From NCBI GenBank assembly GCA_014360995.1, contig JACIWL010000005.1, positions 1 to 64,000 on the forward strand: a DNA stretch of 64,000 nt, written 5' to 3'. Positions 8,561 through 18,201 of this stretch are shown one piece after another. Position 1 is the stretch's first letter. Every line of letters begins with the position of its first letter. The stretch is from Candidatus Bipolaricaulota bacterium (GTDB lineage Bacteria; Bipolaricaulota; Bipolaricaulia; Bipolaricaulales; Bipolaricaulaceae). The position numbers were made by a program, and so were the translations under genes. Under the pieces are notes generated by a model. It saw only the letters and a program-made list of their open reading frames with translations, searched no databases and had not been told where the DNA came from.

Positions 8561-10981
8561 GTCCACAAGGAAGGAGGCGGCACCGGCCCAAAGGAAAGCC
8601 GGCCACAGCGGAATCCCCTCCCGCACAAGATCCGCTCGCCTGGGGATTTCCTCGTCCTCCAAGAGCTCCCCGCCGGTGAGGCGGGCCACATCCCTCAGCG
8701 TTTGCCAATCAGGGCCAAGCTGGGCGTACTCCAAAGGATAGGGCAAAGCGAGGACGGCCGAGCTCCCAAACCTCCCGCTTTCCTCGGCGAAGCTCAGAAA
8801 GTACGCGCCATAGCCGGGATGGATGGCTTCTGCCTCGTACCTTCCAGGAGCTATCTGGCGGAACTGAAGCTCCTGCGCCCCCTTGGAACCCACGAGTTTT
8901 CCCGAAAAGCGAAGGCCGTGGACCCAGCGGCCACCCTCGGCCACGTCCAGCCGGATGAAAAGCCGATCTCCCCGAGCTTCCCAGAAGACAGGGATTTGCC
9001 TGCGCACGGGCCAAAGTTTTGCAAGAAGCGCGGAAAAGTGGGAAAGCCAGCGGGGATCGCCAGCCCAGGCCCGTGTCCAGCCGCCGCGCAGGTCCGTGTT
9101 CAACACCGCCACCGTTCCTAAACCTAAATGCCAAAAGGCAAGCAAAGGATCGCCCGTGGGCAAAAGCAAGGCCACCTCCGCCGTAGGCTTAGGGAAGGTC
9201 AGAGCGTAACCATAAACTGGGGGAAGCTCCATGGGGGAGAGGGCGGCAGGTCCCGGCCGCACGGGGAATTCCCCCTCCACAAAGCGCGGGCGAAGGGCGC
9301 GCTTCGTCTCCTGGACCAAAACGGCCCGCAGCTCCTGGGGGTCCGCAATGAAATGGAGCTCCCCTCCCCCGGCCTGGGCTAGCCCGCCCAATACCTCCAG
9401 GTCCGCATCAGGGCCGATGGCGATAGAGGTGACCCCGACCCCGCTTCGCGCCACCTGGTCGTATAGCACCTGAAAGACGCGATGTTCCCGTACGGTCTTT
9501 CCGTCGGAGACGATGATCATGTGGCGCACTCGGGCCGAGACCCCTTCCAACGCGGAGAGGGCGAGGAGCACGGCGGGCCAGAGGTCCGTGCCCCCGCTTG
9601 GGGAAAGGCCGGAAAGGGCGGAGAAGAGAAGTGGACGGACTTCCTCCGCCGGCCCGGGAAAAGCTAGCCAAAACGGTGTTCGGTCGAAGGCCAGGGCGCC
9701 CAGCCAGTCCTGGGGAGGGATGAGCTCCGCGGCCGCGGCGGTGGCCTCCTTCAAAAGGTCCAGCTTCGTCATGGATCCTGCCCGGCCGGCCATGGAGGCC
9801 GAGCGGTCCAGCACGAACACCACCGCCGCCGTGGCCGCCTCCATCCTCTCCGGGACGGAGTAGCTGATGGGCAAGATCTCCTCCACCGGCCCGGTGTAGC
9901 CGGCCAGGGCCCGCCTCCCCTGCACCACTAGGATCCCCCCGCCCTCTTCGGCAAAGGCGCGCAGCGCCTCCACCGTGTTGGGACCAATTAATCCCAGGGG
10001 ATAGTCGTCCAAGATCACGAGGCCCACCCCCGCAAGGTCCTGCAGGCGGAGGATCTCCGTGCGGCGGAAGCGCAAACCCATCCCGGAAAGGGCGGCGTCC
10101 ACCAGGCTCGGCTCCTCCCCCACCACGAGGATCCCCGGGGATTCCCCCACCTGCACGGCCCAGGCCAGCCGATTGTTCTCAGGGACCGGGTCTTCCGAGC
10201 ACTCCAGGACGAGCTCCACCAAACGAAGGCCCTCTTCTGGAAACACCACGGTAAACGTGATCTCGGTCTGTCCGGGCTCCAAGGAAAGGGCGCGGCTTTC
10301 CACTTCCGTTCCGTCCAAGAAGAGGCGGGCCTTCGCGGAAAGGAGGGCGGAGGCGGCCAAAAGGGCGCGCAACTCCGCCGTGGCCCCTTCGGGGAGGGCC
10401 TCCGGGCCGCGGAAGGAAAGGAGCTTTAGAGGATCATCCTGGCCCACGGGGAAGACGTGCACGGGAAGGCCCTGGGCCCGGGCCCGGCCCACCGCCGCCC
10501 ACACATTCCCCTCGGTGTCCTGGCCGTCGGTGATGAGCACGAGCTGTCCCTTCCCCTCCGAAAGGGCCACGGCCAAATCCAATGCAGCCCCAAGATCGGT
10601 GCGCTCCGGCTCAAGCTCCATGGGCAAATCCAGGCTCCGGGGAAGACCGGGCTTAGGCGCGCGCACCACCGCGGATTTCCCGGCAAACTTAACCACCCCT
10701 ATTTCCGCGTCCCGCTCCACTGCAGTCCTCGCAAGATCCCAAAAGGCCTGGATCGCGGAATCCCCTACGCTTGCGGAGTGGTCCACCACAAACACAATTC
10801 GTTCCCTTTCCTGGCGCCGAAGGAGCTCCGGCTGGGCCAGGGCCAAAAGGCACAAGGTCAGGGAAAAGACCCGTCCGAGGATCCGGCGTTCCCGGCGCAG
10901 GCCCCAAAAAAGGAGGACCAGAGGCAAAGGAAGGAAAAAGAGGGCCCAGGGCCAAAGGAGGCGCATCACCCACCCCGCCAA
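8531..10981 (-). CDS. large membrane protein with vWA domains (BatA/GATase-like)
   Basis: FVVDHSASVGDS...ITDGQDTEG and FVLDRSASMAGR...IVSDGKT MIDAS-like motifs; TM at both ends. Confidence 0.8.
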   Translation of the reverse strand: MAGWVMRLLWPWALFFLPLPLVLLFWGLRRERRILGRVFSLTLCLLALAQPELLRRQERERIVFVVDHSASVGDSAIQAFWDLARTAVERDAEIGVVKFAGKSAVVRAPKPGLPRSLDLPMELEPERTDLGAALDLAVALSEGKGQLVLITDGQDTEGNVWAAVGRARAQGLPVHVFPVGQDDPLKLLSFRGPEALPEGATAELRALLAASALLSAKARLFLDGTEVESRALSLEPGQTEITFTVVFPEEGLRLVELVLECSEDPVPENNRLAWAVQVGESPGILVVGEEPSLVDAALSGMGLRFRRTEILRLQDLAGVGLVILDDYPLGLIGPNTVEALRAFAEEGGGILVVQGRRALAGYTGPVEEILPISYSVPERMEAATAAVVFVLDRSASMAGRAGSMTKLDLLKEATAAAAELIPPQDWLGALAFDRTPFWLAFPGPAEEVRPLLFSALSGLSPSGGTDLWPAVLLALSALEGVSARVRHMIIVSDGKTVREHRVFQVLYDQVARSGVGVTSIAIGPDADLEVLGGLAQAGGGELHFIADPQELRAVLVQETKRALRPRFVEGEFPVRPGPAALSPMELPPVYGYALTFPKPTAEVALLLPTGDPLLAFWHLGLGTVAVLNTDLRGGWTRAWAGDPRWLSHFSALLAKLWPVRRQIPVFWEARGDRLFIRLDVAEGGRWVHGLRFSGKLVGSKGAQELQFRQIAPGRYEAEAIHPGYGAYFLSFAEESGRFGSSAVLALPYPLEYAQLGPDWQTLRDVARLTGGELLEDEEIPRRADLVREGIPLWPAFLWAGAASFLVDLALRKLLAV

Positions 10982-12630
10982 AGGAAAAACCCGGCCTCCG
11001 CGGCCAAAACGAGGAGGAGGGCCAACGCCGTCCAGGGCCAGAGGGGAAGGACGGCCTTGGTAGGAGCCACTTCGCGAAACTCCTCCGCTTTTACCTCCTT
11101 GGGCTGGAAGGCCTCCCAGGGCACGTTTACAGCCAAAAGCCTAGACCCTTTGGGGCCGTCCACGCGGAAAATCCCAGGCTTTTGGGGCACAAAAACCCCT
11201 GCGATAACGTCCTCTTCGGTGGTCACGAAAAAGCCTGGGGGAAGGGGCACGGCCTCCCCCACCACCACCCCTTCCTCCGGCTCCGGGGGAAGAAGCCAGA
11301 GGAGAAGGTGGTAGATGAGGATGGGGAAATCCGGGAGAAGGGGGAGGTTGGAGCGACTCAGGTCCAAGGCCAAGGCGGCCCGACGCCCAAAGGGGCTTTC
11401 CCAGAGGAAAAGGACGGGCACCTCCCCGGCCCAAAGGATGATTTGGGCTCCCGGCGGCACTTCCTGTCGCCATACCCGGTCCAGACGCCACTCGGCCAGG
11501 GACAGGTTTTCCAAAACAGGGCTTGGCGCTAAATGTAGGGGGCCGGCCGCGGTTTCCCCAAGACGCGGAGCTCCGGGAAGCCCGGCTCCCACCAAAAGGC
11601 AAGGTCCCAAAGGCTCCCCGGGCAAGTCCACGGAAACGGCCACAAAAAGGTCTGGCTCGTGATTCACCCGCCGCACCGGAGCCGCCGCCTTAAGCGCCGC
11701 CCACAAATACCGGTCCTCCGGCCCGGCCCAGACCACCCCCATCTCCCCGCCCCGCACTACAAAGTACCGCACGTTGTCCCAGGGAAACGCGTCCTTCGGC
11801 CGCAGCTCCGCCACAAAAGCGCCGGCCTGCGCCCCCGGAAGGACCAACACCACCTCTTCCGCTTCCCCGGGAGGGACCAACCGGCTGGCCCAAAACTCCC
11901 CGGACTCCGAGATCAGACGTATTTGCACGTCTTTATAACTTTGGGTGGCGTTGAACACCCGCAAAAAGGCTTCGTAACGCAGGCCATCGGGGGAGGGACG
12001 CACGAAAAACGCGCTGATCCCTAAATTTTCCGGCCGGGGCACCAGCACCACCTCCGCTCCCGCGACCCCTTCCGGATCGTCGGTGATCACCACGACCCGT
12101 GGCCAGGGCTCAGGGAGGAGGGCCAACGCCCGGGCGAGCGCGGGCCGGCGGGTGAGGCGCGGCTCATACCGAGCCAACCGGGAAAGGGCTTGCCCAAGAT
12201 CGTGGGTGGGCGGGACGAGAAGCTCAGGGGGCTCTGCCCAAAGGACCACGGCCCAAGGACCAGCCGAGTCGCGCAATACCTTTTCCGCGGCCTTGAGGAT
12301 CTCCTCCCGTGTCCCCTCTGCTGCGGCGGAAGCGGAGGCGTCGAGGACAAGGAGGGTCGCTCCCGCGGGACGTACCACCTCCCGTTCCGGCCGGCTTAAG
12401 GCCGCCGCCGAAAGCACCACCGCCAAAACCTGCAAGAAAAGAAGGAGATCCACCTGGGCCCGGAGCCGCTCCAAAAACCGCGGCCGGTCCGGCTTCACCC
12501 CCTCCCAGAGGAAAAGGGCAGACACCGGCCAATCCCGCTCCCTTTTGCGCAGAAAGTAAAGGAGAAGGACAGGGACGAGGGAAAAAAGCCAAAGCCAAGC
12601 CCAGGGGAAGGCGAAGGTCATGGCCGCCAC
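10966..12630 (-). CDS. BatA-like vWA membrane protein
   Basis: N-terminal FAFPWAWLWLFSLVPVLLLYFLRKRERDWPVSALFLWE; vWA-like LLVLDASASAAAEG. Confidence 0.8.
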   Translation of the reverse strand: MAAMTFAFPWAWLWLFSLVPVLLLYFLRKRERDWPVSALFLWEGVKPDRPRFLERLRAQVDLLLFLQVLAVVLSAAALSRPEREVVRPAGATLLVLDASASAAAEGTREEILKAAEKVLRDSAGPWAVVLWAEPPELLVPPTHDLGQALSRLARYEPRLTRRPALARALALLPEPWPRVVVITDDPEGVAGAEVVLVPRPENLGISAFFVRPSPDGLRYEAFLRVFNATQSYKDVQIRLISESGEFWASRLVPPGEAEEVVLVLPGAQAGAFVAELRPKDAFPWDNVRYFVVRGGEMGVVWAGPEDRYLWAALKAAAPVRRVNHEPDLFVAVSVDLPGEPLGPCLLVGAGLPGAPRLGETAAGPLHLAPSPVLENLSLAEWRLDRVWRQEVPPGAQIILWAGEVPVLFLWESPFGRRAALALDLSRSNLPLLPDFPILIYHLLLWLLPPEPEEGVVVGEAVPLPPGFFVTTEEDVIAGVFVPQKPGIFRVDGPKGSRLLAVNVPWEAFQPKEVKAEEFREVAPTKAVLPLWPWTALALLLVLAAEAGFFLWRGG

Positions 12631-13517
12631 CTCCGGGCCAAAGTCAAAGCCGCGGCCACGGGAGAGCCGTCGGAGACGAAGAAGAACATGGCTACGCCCA
12701 GCTCCTCGCAGGTTTGGGCCAGTTCCTTATTCCAGCGGCGCAAGTTTTCCTGGTAGGCCCGGCGGGCCGCGGGCCCTACCACCGCCGGCTTCCCCCGCCC
12801 CTCTTCCGCGTCCAAGAGCCTGACCTCCCCCAGGATGGGCGGACTCAGGTCCTCCGGAGAAAGGATTTGAACGGCGGCCACCGCGTGGCGACCGTAACGC
12901 AGGGCCAATAAGCCCTGGCGCAATCCCGGGGCGAGAAAATCGGAAAGGACCAAGCAAAGCCCCGGCTCCAAAGTGCGCTCGGACCAGGTCCCCAAAGCCC
13001 GGGCCAGATCCGTACGCCCGGCAGGGGAAAGTTCCACCAGAACCTGAAATACTCGCACCAAGGAAGACCGCCCCCGCCGCGGCCTTCCAAAACTTTGAAG
13101 CTCCGCAGAAAACGGGTAAAGCCCGAACCGGTCCCCGCTGCGGAAGGCCAAAAAGACCAACGCCGCAGCGAGCTTTTTCGCAAAAAGAAGCTTCCCCCCT
13201 AGCCCCATGGAGGCGGAGCAATCGAGGAGGATATAGAGGGGAGCCTCCACCTCCCGGGAGAACACCTTGGTCACGAGCCGCCGGTGGCGGGCATAGACAA
13301 CCCAGTCAATGAGGCGGAGGTCGTCTCCGGGCTGGTAGGGGCGGTGATCGGCGAATTCCAGGGAGGTGCCGGCCCGGCGGCTGAGGTGCCCGCCGGGGCG
13401 GAGGCTCTGGGCGCGGCGCAGGGAAAGGCGGGTGCGGCTCAGCGCCCAAAGCTCCTCAGGGGAGAGAAGCCCTAGGGACGGGGCACGGTCCGCAGGACCT
13501 CCTGGAGCACGTCCCAT
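12618..13517 (-). CDS. DUF58 domain protein
   Basis: GTSLEFADHRPYQPGDDLRLIDWVVYARHRRLVTKVFSREVEAPLYILLDCSASM. Confidence 0.88.
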   Translation of the reverse strand: MGRAPGGPADRAPSLGLLSPEELWALSRTRLSLRRAQSLRPGGHLSRRAGTSLEFADHRPYQPGDDLRLIDWVVYARHRRLVTKVFSREVEAPLYILLDCSASMGLGGKLLFAKKLAAALVFLAFRSGDRFGLYPFSAELQSFGRPRRGRSSLVRVFQVLVELSPAGRTDLARALGTWSERTLEPGLCLVLSDFLAPGLRQGLLALRYGRHAVAAVQILSPEDLSPPILGEVRLLDAEEGRGKPAVVGPAARRAYQENLRRWNKELAQTCEELGVAMFFFVSDGSPVAAALTLARRWRP

Positions 13518-14440
13518 GGGCCCACCCCCTCGGCCTCGGCCCGAAAATTGAGGATCACCCGGTGGATGAAGGCCGGTCGGAAGGCGCTGTGGATATCTTC
13601 CACCTCCAAATGCAACCGGCCAGCCAAAAAGGCCCGGGCCTTGGCCCCAAGGATCAGGGCCAGGCCCGCCCGCGGGCTCGCCCCATAAAGCACGTACTTT
13701 TGCACCGCCTCCGCTCCCCCCTCCTTGGGATGCGTGGCCAAAACCAGCCGCGCCGCGTAGGAGAGGAATTCCTCGTGCACGGGGAGGGCCGCCACCACCC
13801 GCTGGGCCAAGAGCACTTCCTCTTGGGAGACCACGGGCTCCGGAAGGACGATCCCCTCGCCCACCGTGTTCCGGCGGATGATCTCCACAAGCTCCTTTTC
13901 CGCGGGATAGCCCACCTCGGCCTTGAAGAGGAAGCGGTCCACCTGGGCCTCGGGAAGGGGGTAGGTGCCCTCCATCTCGATGGGGTTCTGGGTGGCCAAG
14001 ACCATGAAGGGATCGGGCAAGGGGTAGGTGGCCTTGCCCACGGTGACTTGGCGCTCCTGCATGGCCTCAAGGAGGGCGGACTGGGTCTTGGGGGTGGCCC
14101 GGTTCACCTCGTCGGCCAAAACCACGTTGGCAAATACCGGGCCGGGGAGGAACTGGAAACCGTCTTCGGAAAAGATGTGGGTGCCGAGGATGTCGGCGGG
14201 CATGAGGTCCGGGGTGCACTGGATGCGGGAGAAACTAAGCCCGAGGGCCCGGGCCAGCGCCCGCACTAAAAGGGTCTTCCCCAGCCCCGGAACGCCCTCC
14301 AAAAGCACATGGCCCCGCCCCAGAAGGGCCCAGAGGACCACCTCCACCACCCGCTCCTGACCTACGATGACGGAGGAGATGGCCTCCTGCAGCCGAGCCA
14401 TGGCCTCTTGAGCTTTGGTGATCTCCGTAGCAGTGATCAA
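13472..14440 (-). CDS. MoxR family AAA+ ATPase
   Basis: GVPGLGKTLLVRALA Walker A, VVLADEVNRATPKTQSALLEAMQE; TTG start preceded by GGAGGT. Confidence 0.92.
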   Translation of the reverse strand: MITATEITKAQEAMARLQEAISSVIVGQERVVEVVLWALLGRGHVLLEGVPGLGKTLLVRALARALGLSFSRIQCTPDLMPADILGTHIFSEDGFQFLPGPVFANVVLADEVNRATPKTQSALLEAMQERQVTVGKATYPLPDPFMVLATQNPIEMEGTYPLPEAQVDRFLFKAEVGYPAEKELVEIIRRNTVGEGIVLPEPVVSQEEVLLAQRVVAALPVHEEFLSYAARLVLATHPKEGGAEAVQKYVLYGASPRAGLALILGAKARAFLAGRLHLEVEDIHSAFRPAFIHRVILNFRAEAEGVGPWDVLQEVLRTVPRP

Positions 14441-15804
14441 GGCCCACCTCCTTGAGCGAGGTGCTGGAAGTAACGGCGCACCAGTTCCCGTAATTCCGGC
14501 GGAAGGTCCTTGGCCGAAAGGAGGAACTCCGTTTCCTCGGCGGAGAAAGCGAGGGAACTCGCCGGTTCCTCCCCTGGTGTTTCTCCAGGAAGCCCCAATA
14601 TAAACCCTTGTCGCACTGGCCCCTCTCCAGGGCGCAGGGGGACGGCCACAACCTCCTCCACCTCCGCTGGGCTCAGGCCCGGGCCTAGATGCGCGGGCTC
14701 GCCCCTCTCCCATCCCGCGCCAAGGCCAGGGCCTCCTTCTTCCTCTGCCTCCCCAAGCCTCGCCCAAAGGTGCTCTTCTACCTCAATATCCATGAGGATC
14801 TCCCGGGCGCCCTCAGCCAAGGCCTCTTTGGGACTTTCTTCTCTTTCCGCAACGCCAGTCCCCTCCGTTGCCCCTTCCTCAGAGGGAGGGGTACCGGCGA
14901 GGGAAAGTTCCTCCCTAATGGCGGCAAGGCCTTCCAATGCGGCGGCCACAATTTCCTTGGCTTCCGCGAGGTCCTCCCCTTTCTCCCAAAGGGCGGAGCG
15001 AAGATCGGGACGGGCGATTTCGGAAACGAGCTCGGAAAACTCCGCTTGCGTTTCGGCAGTTACTCCTTGAACGGAGGCCTCGCTCAAAAGCTCGGCGAGC
15101 CGCCGGAAAAGCCCCTCCTCCTGGGCTAGCCTCTCCCACACTTCCTCCGGACTCACCTTCTCCCCCAAAAGCCTGGCCAGGAGCTCCTCGTAAAGGGAGC
15201 GGGGATAAGAGAAGCCCGGGGGAAGCTGGGGGATCTCTTGGGCCACGGACCTCCTTTGCCCCTGGGGCCCGGGCTCAGCGGGAAGGGCCTCAACCTTTTC
15301 CTCCAAAACGGAAGAGGTAGCTGGGGCAGTGGGGAAAGAAAAAAGTTCAGGACCGCTCCAAGGAACGAGGAAAAAGCCCACCAAAACCAGGGCGGGTAAG
15401 AGTGCAAAGATCTCGGGGAAGAAAAGGCGCCAAGGACGCAGGGAAATTTGCGAAGAGAGGAGAGAAACGAACGACAGGCTCGGAGCCTTTAGCGCCGCCA
15501 CGAGGGCGGCGAGTTTCCCACCCACGCCCAAGCGCTCCCCCACCCGCACCCAACGCACCCGAAGTGGCCAAAGGAAGAAGAGGCCGGCAAGAAATGGTAG
15601 GAGAAGAAAGCAAAAGGACGGGAGAGAGAAGCTTAGGACTTTACCCAGAACAAGGGCGCCAAGAATGAAGAAAGCAGTTGCGGAAAAGGCTAAAAAGGCC
15701 CGGCGAGCCCGCAAAAGGAGGGTTATACGCCTTTGGATCTTCCGCCCCTCATCCACCAAACCAGGCTCACCCCGCTCAACCCCAAATAGAGAAGGAGGCC
15801 CCAC
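14437..15804 (-). CDS. hypothetical membrane protein in MoxR operon (start uncertain)
   Basis: N-terminal TM segments, then a long Glu/Ala-rich region; TGA overlaps moxR TTG. Confidence 0.6.
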   Translation of the reverse strand: MGPPSLFGVERGEPGLVDEGRKIQRRITLLLRARRAFLAFSATAFFILGALVLGKVLSFSLPSFCFLLLPFLAGLFFLWPLRVRWVRVGERLGVGGKLAALVAALKAPSLSFVSLLSSQISLRPWRLFFPEIFALLPALVLVGFFLVPWSGPELFSFPTAPATSSVLEEKVEALPAEPGPQGQRRSVAQEIPQLPPGFSYPRSLYEELLARLLGEKVSPEEVWERLAQEEGLFRRLAELLSEASVQGVTAETQAEFSELVSEIARPDLRSALWEKGEDLAEAKEIVAAALEGLAAIREELSLAGTPPSEEGATEGTGVAEREESPKEALAEGAREILMDIEVEEHLWARLGEAEEEGGPGLGAGWERGEPAHLGPGLSPAEVEEVVAVPLRPGEGPVRQGFILGLPGETPGEEPASSLAFSAEETEFLLSAKDLPPELRELVRRYFQHLAQGGGP

Positions 15805-16325
15805 AGCCCTTCACCCTCCCCTTGCCAGAGGGCGGGAAGGGCGATGAGCGCGCTCACCGGCCACGCCAAGACCACCGGTCCGAACAAGGCCAAAAGAAGT
15901 CCCCCATATTTAAGGACAAACCTAACCCCATCGGATCTTATCCGCCCCGCAAGCCCATGCCCAGCCCCCATCCACACAAAACCGTGCGCGTAAAGAAAAA
16001 GGAGGGAAAGGAGGAAAGAGGGCCAGGTGGTCCCGGTCTCCACAAGATACACAAGGAGAAAAGGGAGCACGATTAAAACGCTCAGCGCATCGAAGAAAAG
16101 GAGACGCGCAAAGCGCGCCACCGCTGGGAGGGGGCCGTAGCCCTGCTCGGCCTCCCCCACCTGGATGGCCAAAACCCCCTGCAAAAAGGCGAGGATCTGC
16201 AGGAAAAGGACGCGGCGAATGGTGAAATCCGGCCAAAGAAGCGCGGCAAGAAGGGCCCCACCCGAGAGGATGCCAAACCCCTGAAAAGGGGTGATTAAGG
16301 CTTCAGGGAGCTTAGGAAGGTTCAT
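15723..16325 (-). CDS. hypothetical multi-TM membrane protein
   Basis: Several hydrophobic segments; overlaps both neighbours. Confidence 0.6.
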   Translation of the reverse strand: MNLPKLPEALITPFQGFGILSGGALLAALLWPDFTIRRVLFLQILAFLQGVLAIQVGEAEQGYGPLPAVARFARLLFFDALSVLIVLPFLLVYLVETGTTWPSFLLSLLFLYAHGFVWMGAGHGLAGRIRSDGVRFVLKYGGLLLALFGPVVLAWPVSALIALPALWQGEGEGLWGLLLYLGLSGVSLVWWMRGGRSKGV

Positions 16326-17458
16326 GGCAGGCGCACAAGGTACGCTTCCATCCCGGGTTCCTCTGAAAAAAGCCGCACCACCTTGGCCTCTTCCCAGGAA
16401 AGGGCAAAACTTTGCCTAAGCCAAGCGGGCGGGGAAATGGTTTCACCTCGCTCCTTCCATCCCTCTTGGCTTAGGCGGAGGAGGATCCTCGGGACGCCGG
16501 GCTCAAGGTGAAGCGCCGTTTGCCACTCCCCCTCCGAAAAGCGCCACACCAGGTCCCGCCCCGCCCACTCCCGCGCGGGAAGAACTTCCGCCCACCACCC
16601 AGGCACCACCCTCCCTTCCCGCCGCCAGGATACGATCCCCAGCACCTCCAGGCGAAACCAGGTAAAGCCAGGCTTTTCTATGCCCACCAAAACGGCCCTT
16701 TCTTCGACAACACCTTTGCGATAAACCACATAAAACGCCGACAAAACCAGGAAAAAGCCGGCGAAGGAGAAGAAAAGGGCGGCGCGACCTCGGGAGAGCC
16801 TGGGCAAAGCGAGGCTCAGGCCCAAAAGGTACAGGAAGAGGCCGGGAGCAAGGGCCCACCAGAGGGGTGAAGGAGGGCGGAGCTTGGCCAGGGTAGCCCT
16901 GAACGCCTCGGCATCCACCCGTATTCCCTCCGGGCTCAAAAACGCCCGCCAGGCCCGGATCACATCCTCTTTCACAGCAAACGGGGAAAAGAGGTGCAAT
17001 TCCGAAAAGGGAGAAAGGAGAAAAGGATCGGAAGGTAACTCCGCGGGGGAGAAAAAGAAATCCAAAGGGGCAATGGGCGGGCCAATCCCCGCCCGCAAGG
17101 GCCCGGATTCAGGAGAAAAGCGCAGTTCTTTTTCTCCCACCTTTTCATCCCCAGAAAATGCCGTGGCCACAAGGAAAAAGCTCCCCACCTGCACCGGCCA
17201 TGGGAGAAGCATCTTCGTTTTGGCAAAAGGGCCCACGGAAAAGGGGAGAACTAAAGTGTAAGAAGCCTCACCCCGCCAAGGGGAGCCGAATCTCCCAAAA
17301 AGGCGCAGCTCCCCGGAGACGAGGCTAGGTGCGGGATTGCTTATCGTAACCCAAAGGGGATTTACAGCTCCTAAAACTGGCCGGCCCGCCCAGCCCAGTT
17401 CCAACTCCACTTCCACACAAAACCCGGAAAAAGCCCAAAGAAGGAGGAGAAGGATCAT
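16322..17458 (-). CDS. hypothetical secreted/membrane protein in MoxR operon
   Basis: MILLLLLWAFSGFCVEVELELGWAG signal; ATGA overlap with xer-like gene. Confidence 0.6.
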   Translation of the reverse strand: MILLLLLWAFSGFCVEVELELGWAGRPVLGAVNPLWVTISNPAPSLVSGELRLFGRFGSPWRGEASYTLVLPFSVGPFAKTKMLLPWPVQVGSFFLVATAFSGDEKVGEKELRFSPESGPLRAGIGPPIAPLDFFFSPAELPSDPFLLSPFSELHLFSPFAVKEDVIRAWRAFLSPEGIRVDAEAFRATLAKLRPPSPLWWALAPGLFLYLLGLSLALPRLSRGRAALFFSFAGFFLVLSAFYVVYRKGVVEERAVLVGIEKPGFTWFRLEVLGIVSWRREGRVVPGWWAEVLPAREWAGRDLVWRFSEGEWQTALHLEPGVPRILLRLSQEGWKERGETISPPAWLRQSFALSWEEAKVVRLFSEEPGMEAYLVRLP

Positions 17459-18072
17459 TGGGGAAGCCCGTTCACTGCCTCCAGGGCATCCTGGGCCAAG
17501 ACATCGGCATAGACCTGAGTGGTACGGATGGACGCGTGCCCAAGCTGCTTTTGCACCAAGCGCAGGTTGTAGCGGGAGGCGCGATAGAGGAGGGAGGCGT
17601 AGGTGTGGCGGCAGGAGTGGATGGTGAAGCGCTCGGGAAGGCCAGCCTTTTTGGCGTAGCGCTTGAACATGAGCCAGACAGCCTGGCGGGTCAGGGGACC
17701 GCCCCTTGGGGAGAGGAAAAGGTAATCCTCGGCCCCCGTGGGCTCCCCAACAAGCTTTTTCCACTCCAAAAACTCCAGAAGATGGCGGCGGAGGGGCTCC
17801 CCGATGTGCACGCTCCGCTCCTTCCCGCCCTTTCCCCGCCGGACGATGATCGCCCCATGCCCGGGCTCCAGAAGAAGATCGCCCACTTTCAGGTTCACGA
17901 TCTCCGAGACCCTAAGTCCCGCGTCCAGGGCCACGTGGAGGATGGCCCAATCCCGGACCGGGGCTTTTTGCCCGCGGCGCAGGGCCTCCTCCGCGGCCTT
18001 GCGGGCCACGTCCTTCAGGCGGTGCACCTGCTCCGGGGTCATGAAGTCCTCCAGGGTCAGCTGGAGCGGCAT
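17455..18072 (-). CDS. tyrosine recombinase, catalytic domain only (205 aa)
   Basis: DAGLRVSEIVNL (R), GKGGKERSVHI (K), HSCRHTYASLL (HxxR), LGHASIRTTQVYADV (H...Y). Confidence 0.9.
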   Translation of the reverse strand: MPLQLTLEDFMTPEQVHRLKDVARKAAEEALRRGQKAPVRDWAILHVALDAGLRVSEIVNLKVGDLLLEPGHGAIIVRRGKGGKERSVHIGEPLRRHLLEFLEWKKLVGEPTGAEDYLFLSPRGGPLTRQAVWLMFKRYAKKAGLPERFTIHSCRHTYASLLYRASRYNLRLVQKQLGHASIRTTQVYADVLAQDALEAVNGLPQ

Positions 18073-18089
18073 CGTCCCCCCTTTCTTTC

Positions 18090-18197
18090 CTTGACCAAAG
18101 GTGCGGGTAACTTTACCAAAGATCGAGGCCTCCGAAAAGTGCCTGCCCTTCGGCGTTGCAGAGAAGGGGAACTTAACAAAAGGTCGCTTTTGTAAAG
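18090..18197. repeat. array of CTTNAC(C/A)AAAG motifs upstream of recombinase
   Basis: CTTGACCAAAG 18090-18100; CTTTACCAAAG 18111-18121; CTTAACAAAAG 18172-18182; inverted CTTTTGTAAAG 18187-18197. Confidence 0.6.
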
Positions 18198-18198
18198 C
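18171..18198. promoter_or_regulatory. candidate dif-like recombination site ACTTAACAAAA-GGTCGC-TTTTGTAAAGC
   Basis: 11-6-11 inverted repeat, arms match 9/11; inside noncoding DNA upstream of a tyrosine recombinase. Confidence 0.4.
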
Positions 18199-18201
18199 TC
18201 C

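Noticed and set aside
10059-11063. 334-aa Arg/Ser-rich plus ORF (and overlapping 10457-11314, 10771-11532)
   Set aside because: Antisense shadow of the vWA genes; no recognisable domain and compositional bias
13562-14269. 235-aa Gly/His-rich plus ORF
   Set aside because: Antisense to moxR
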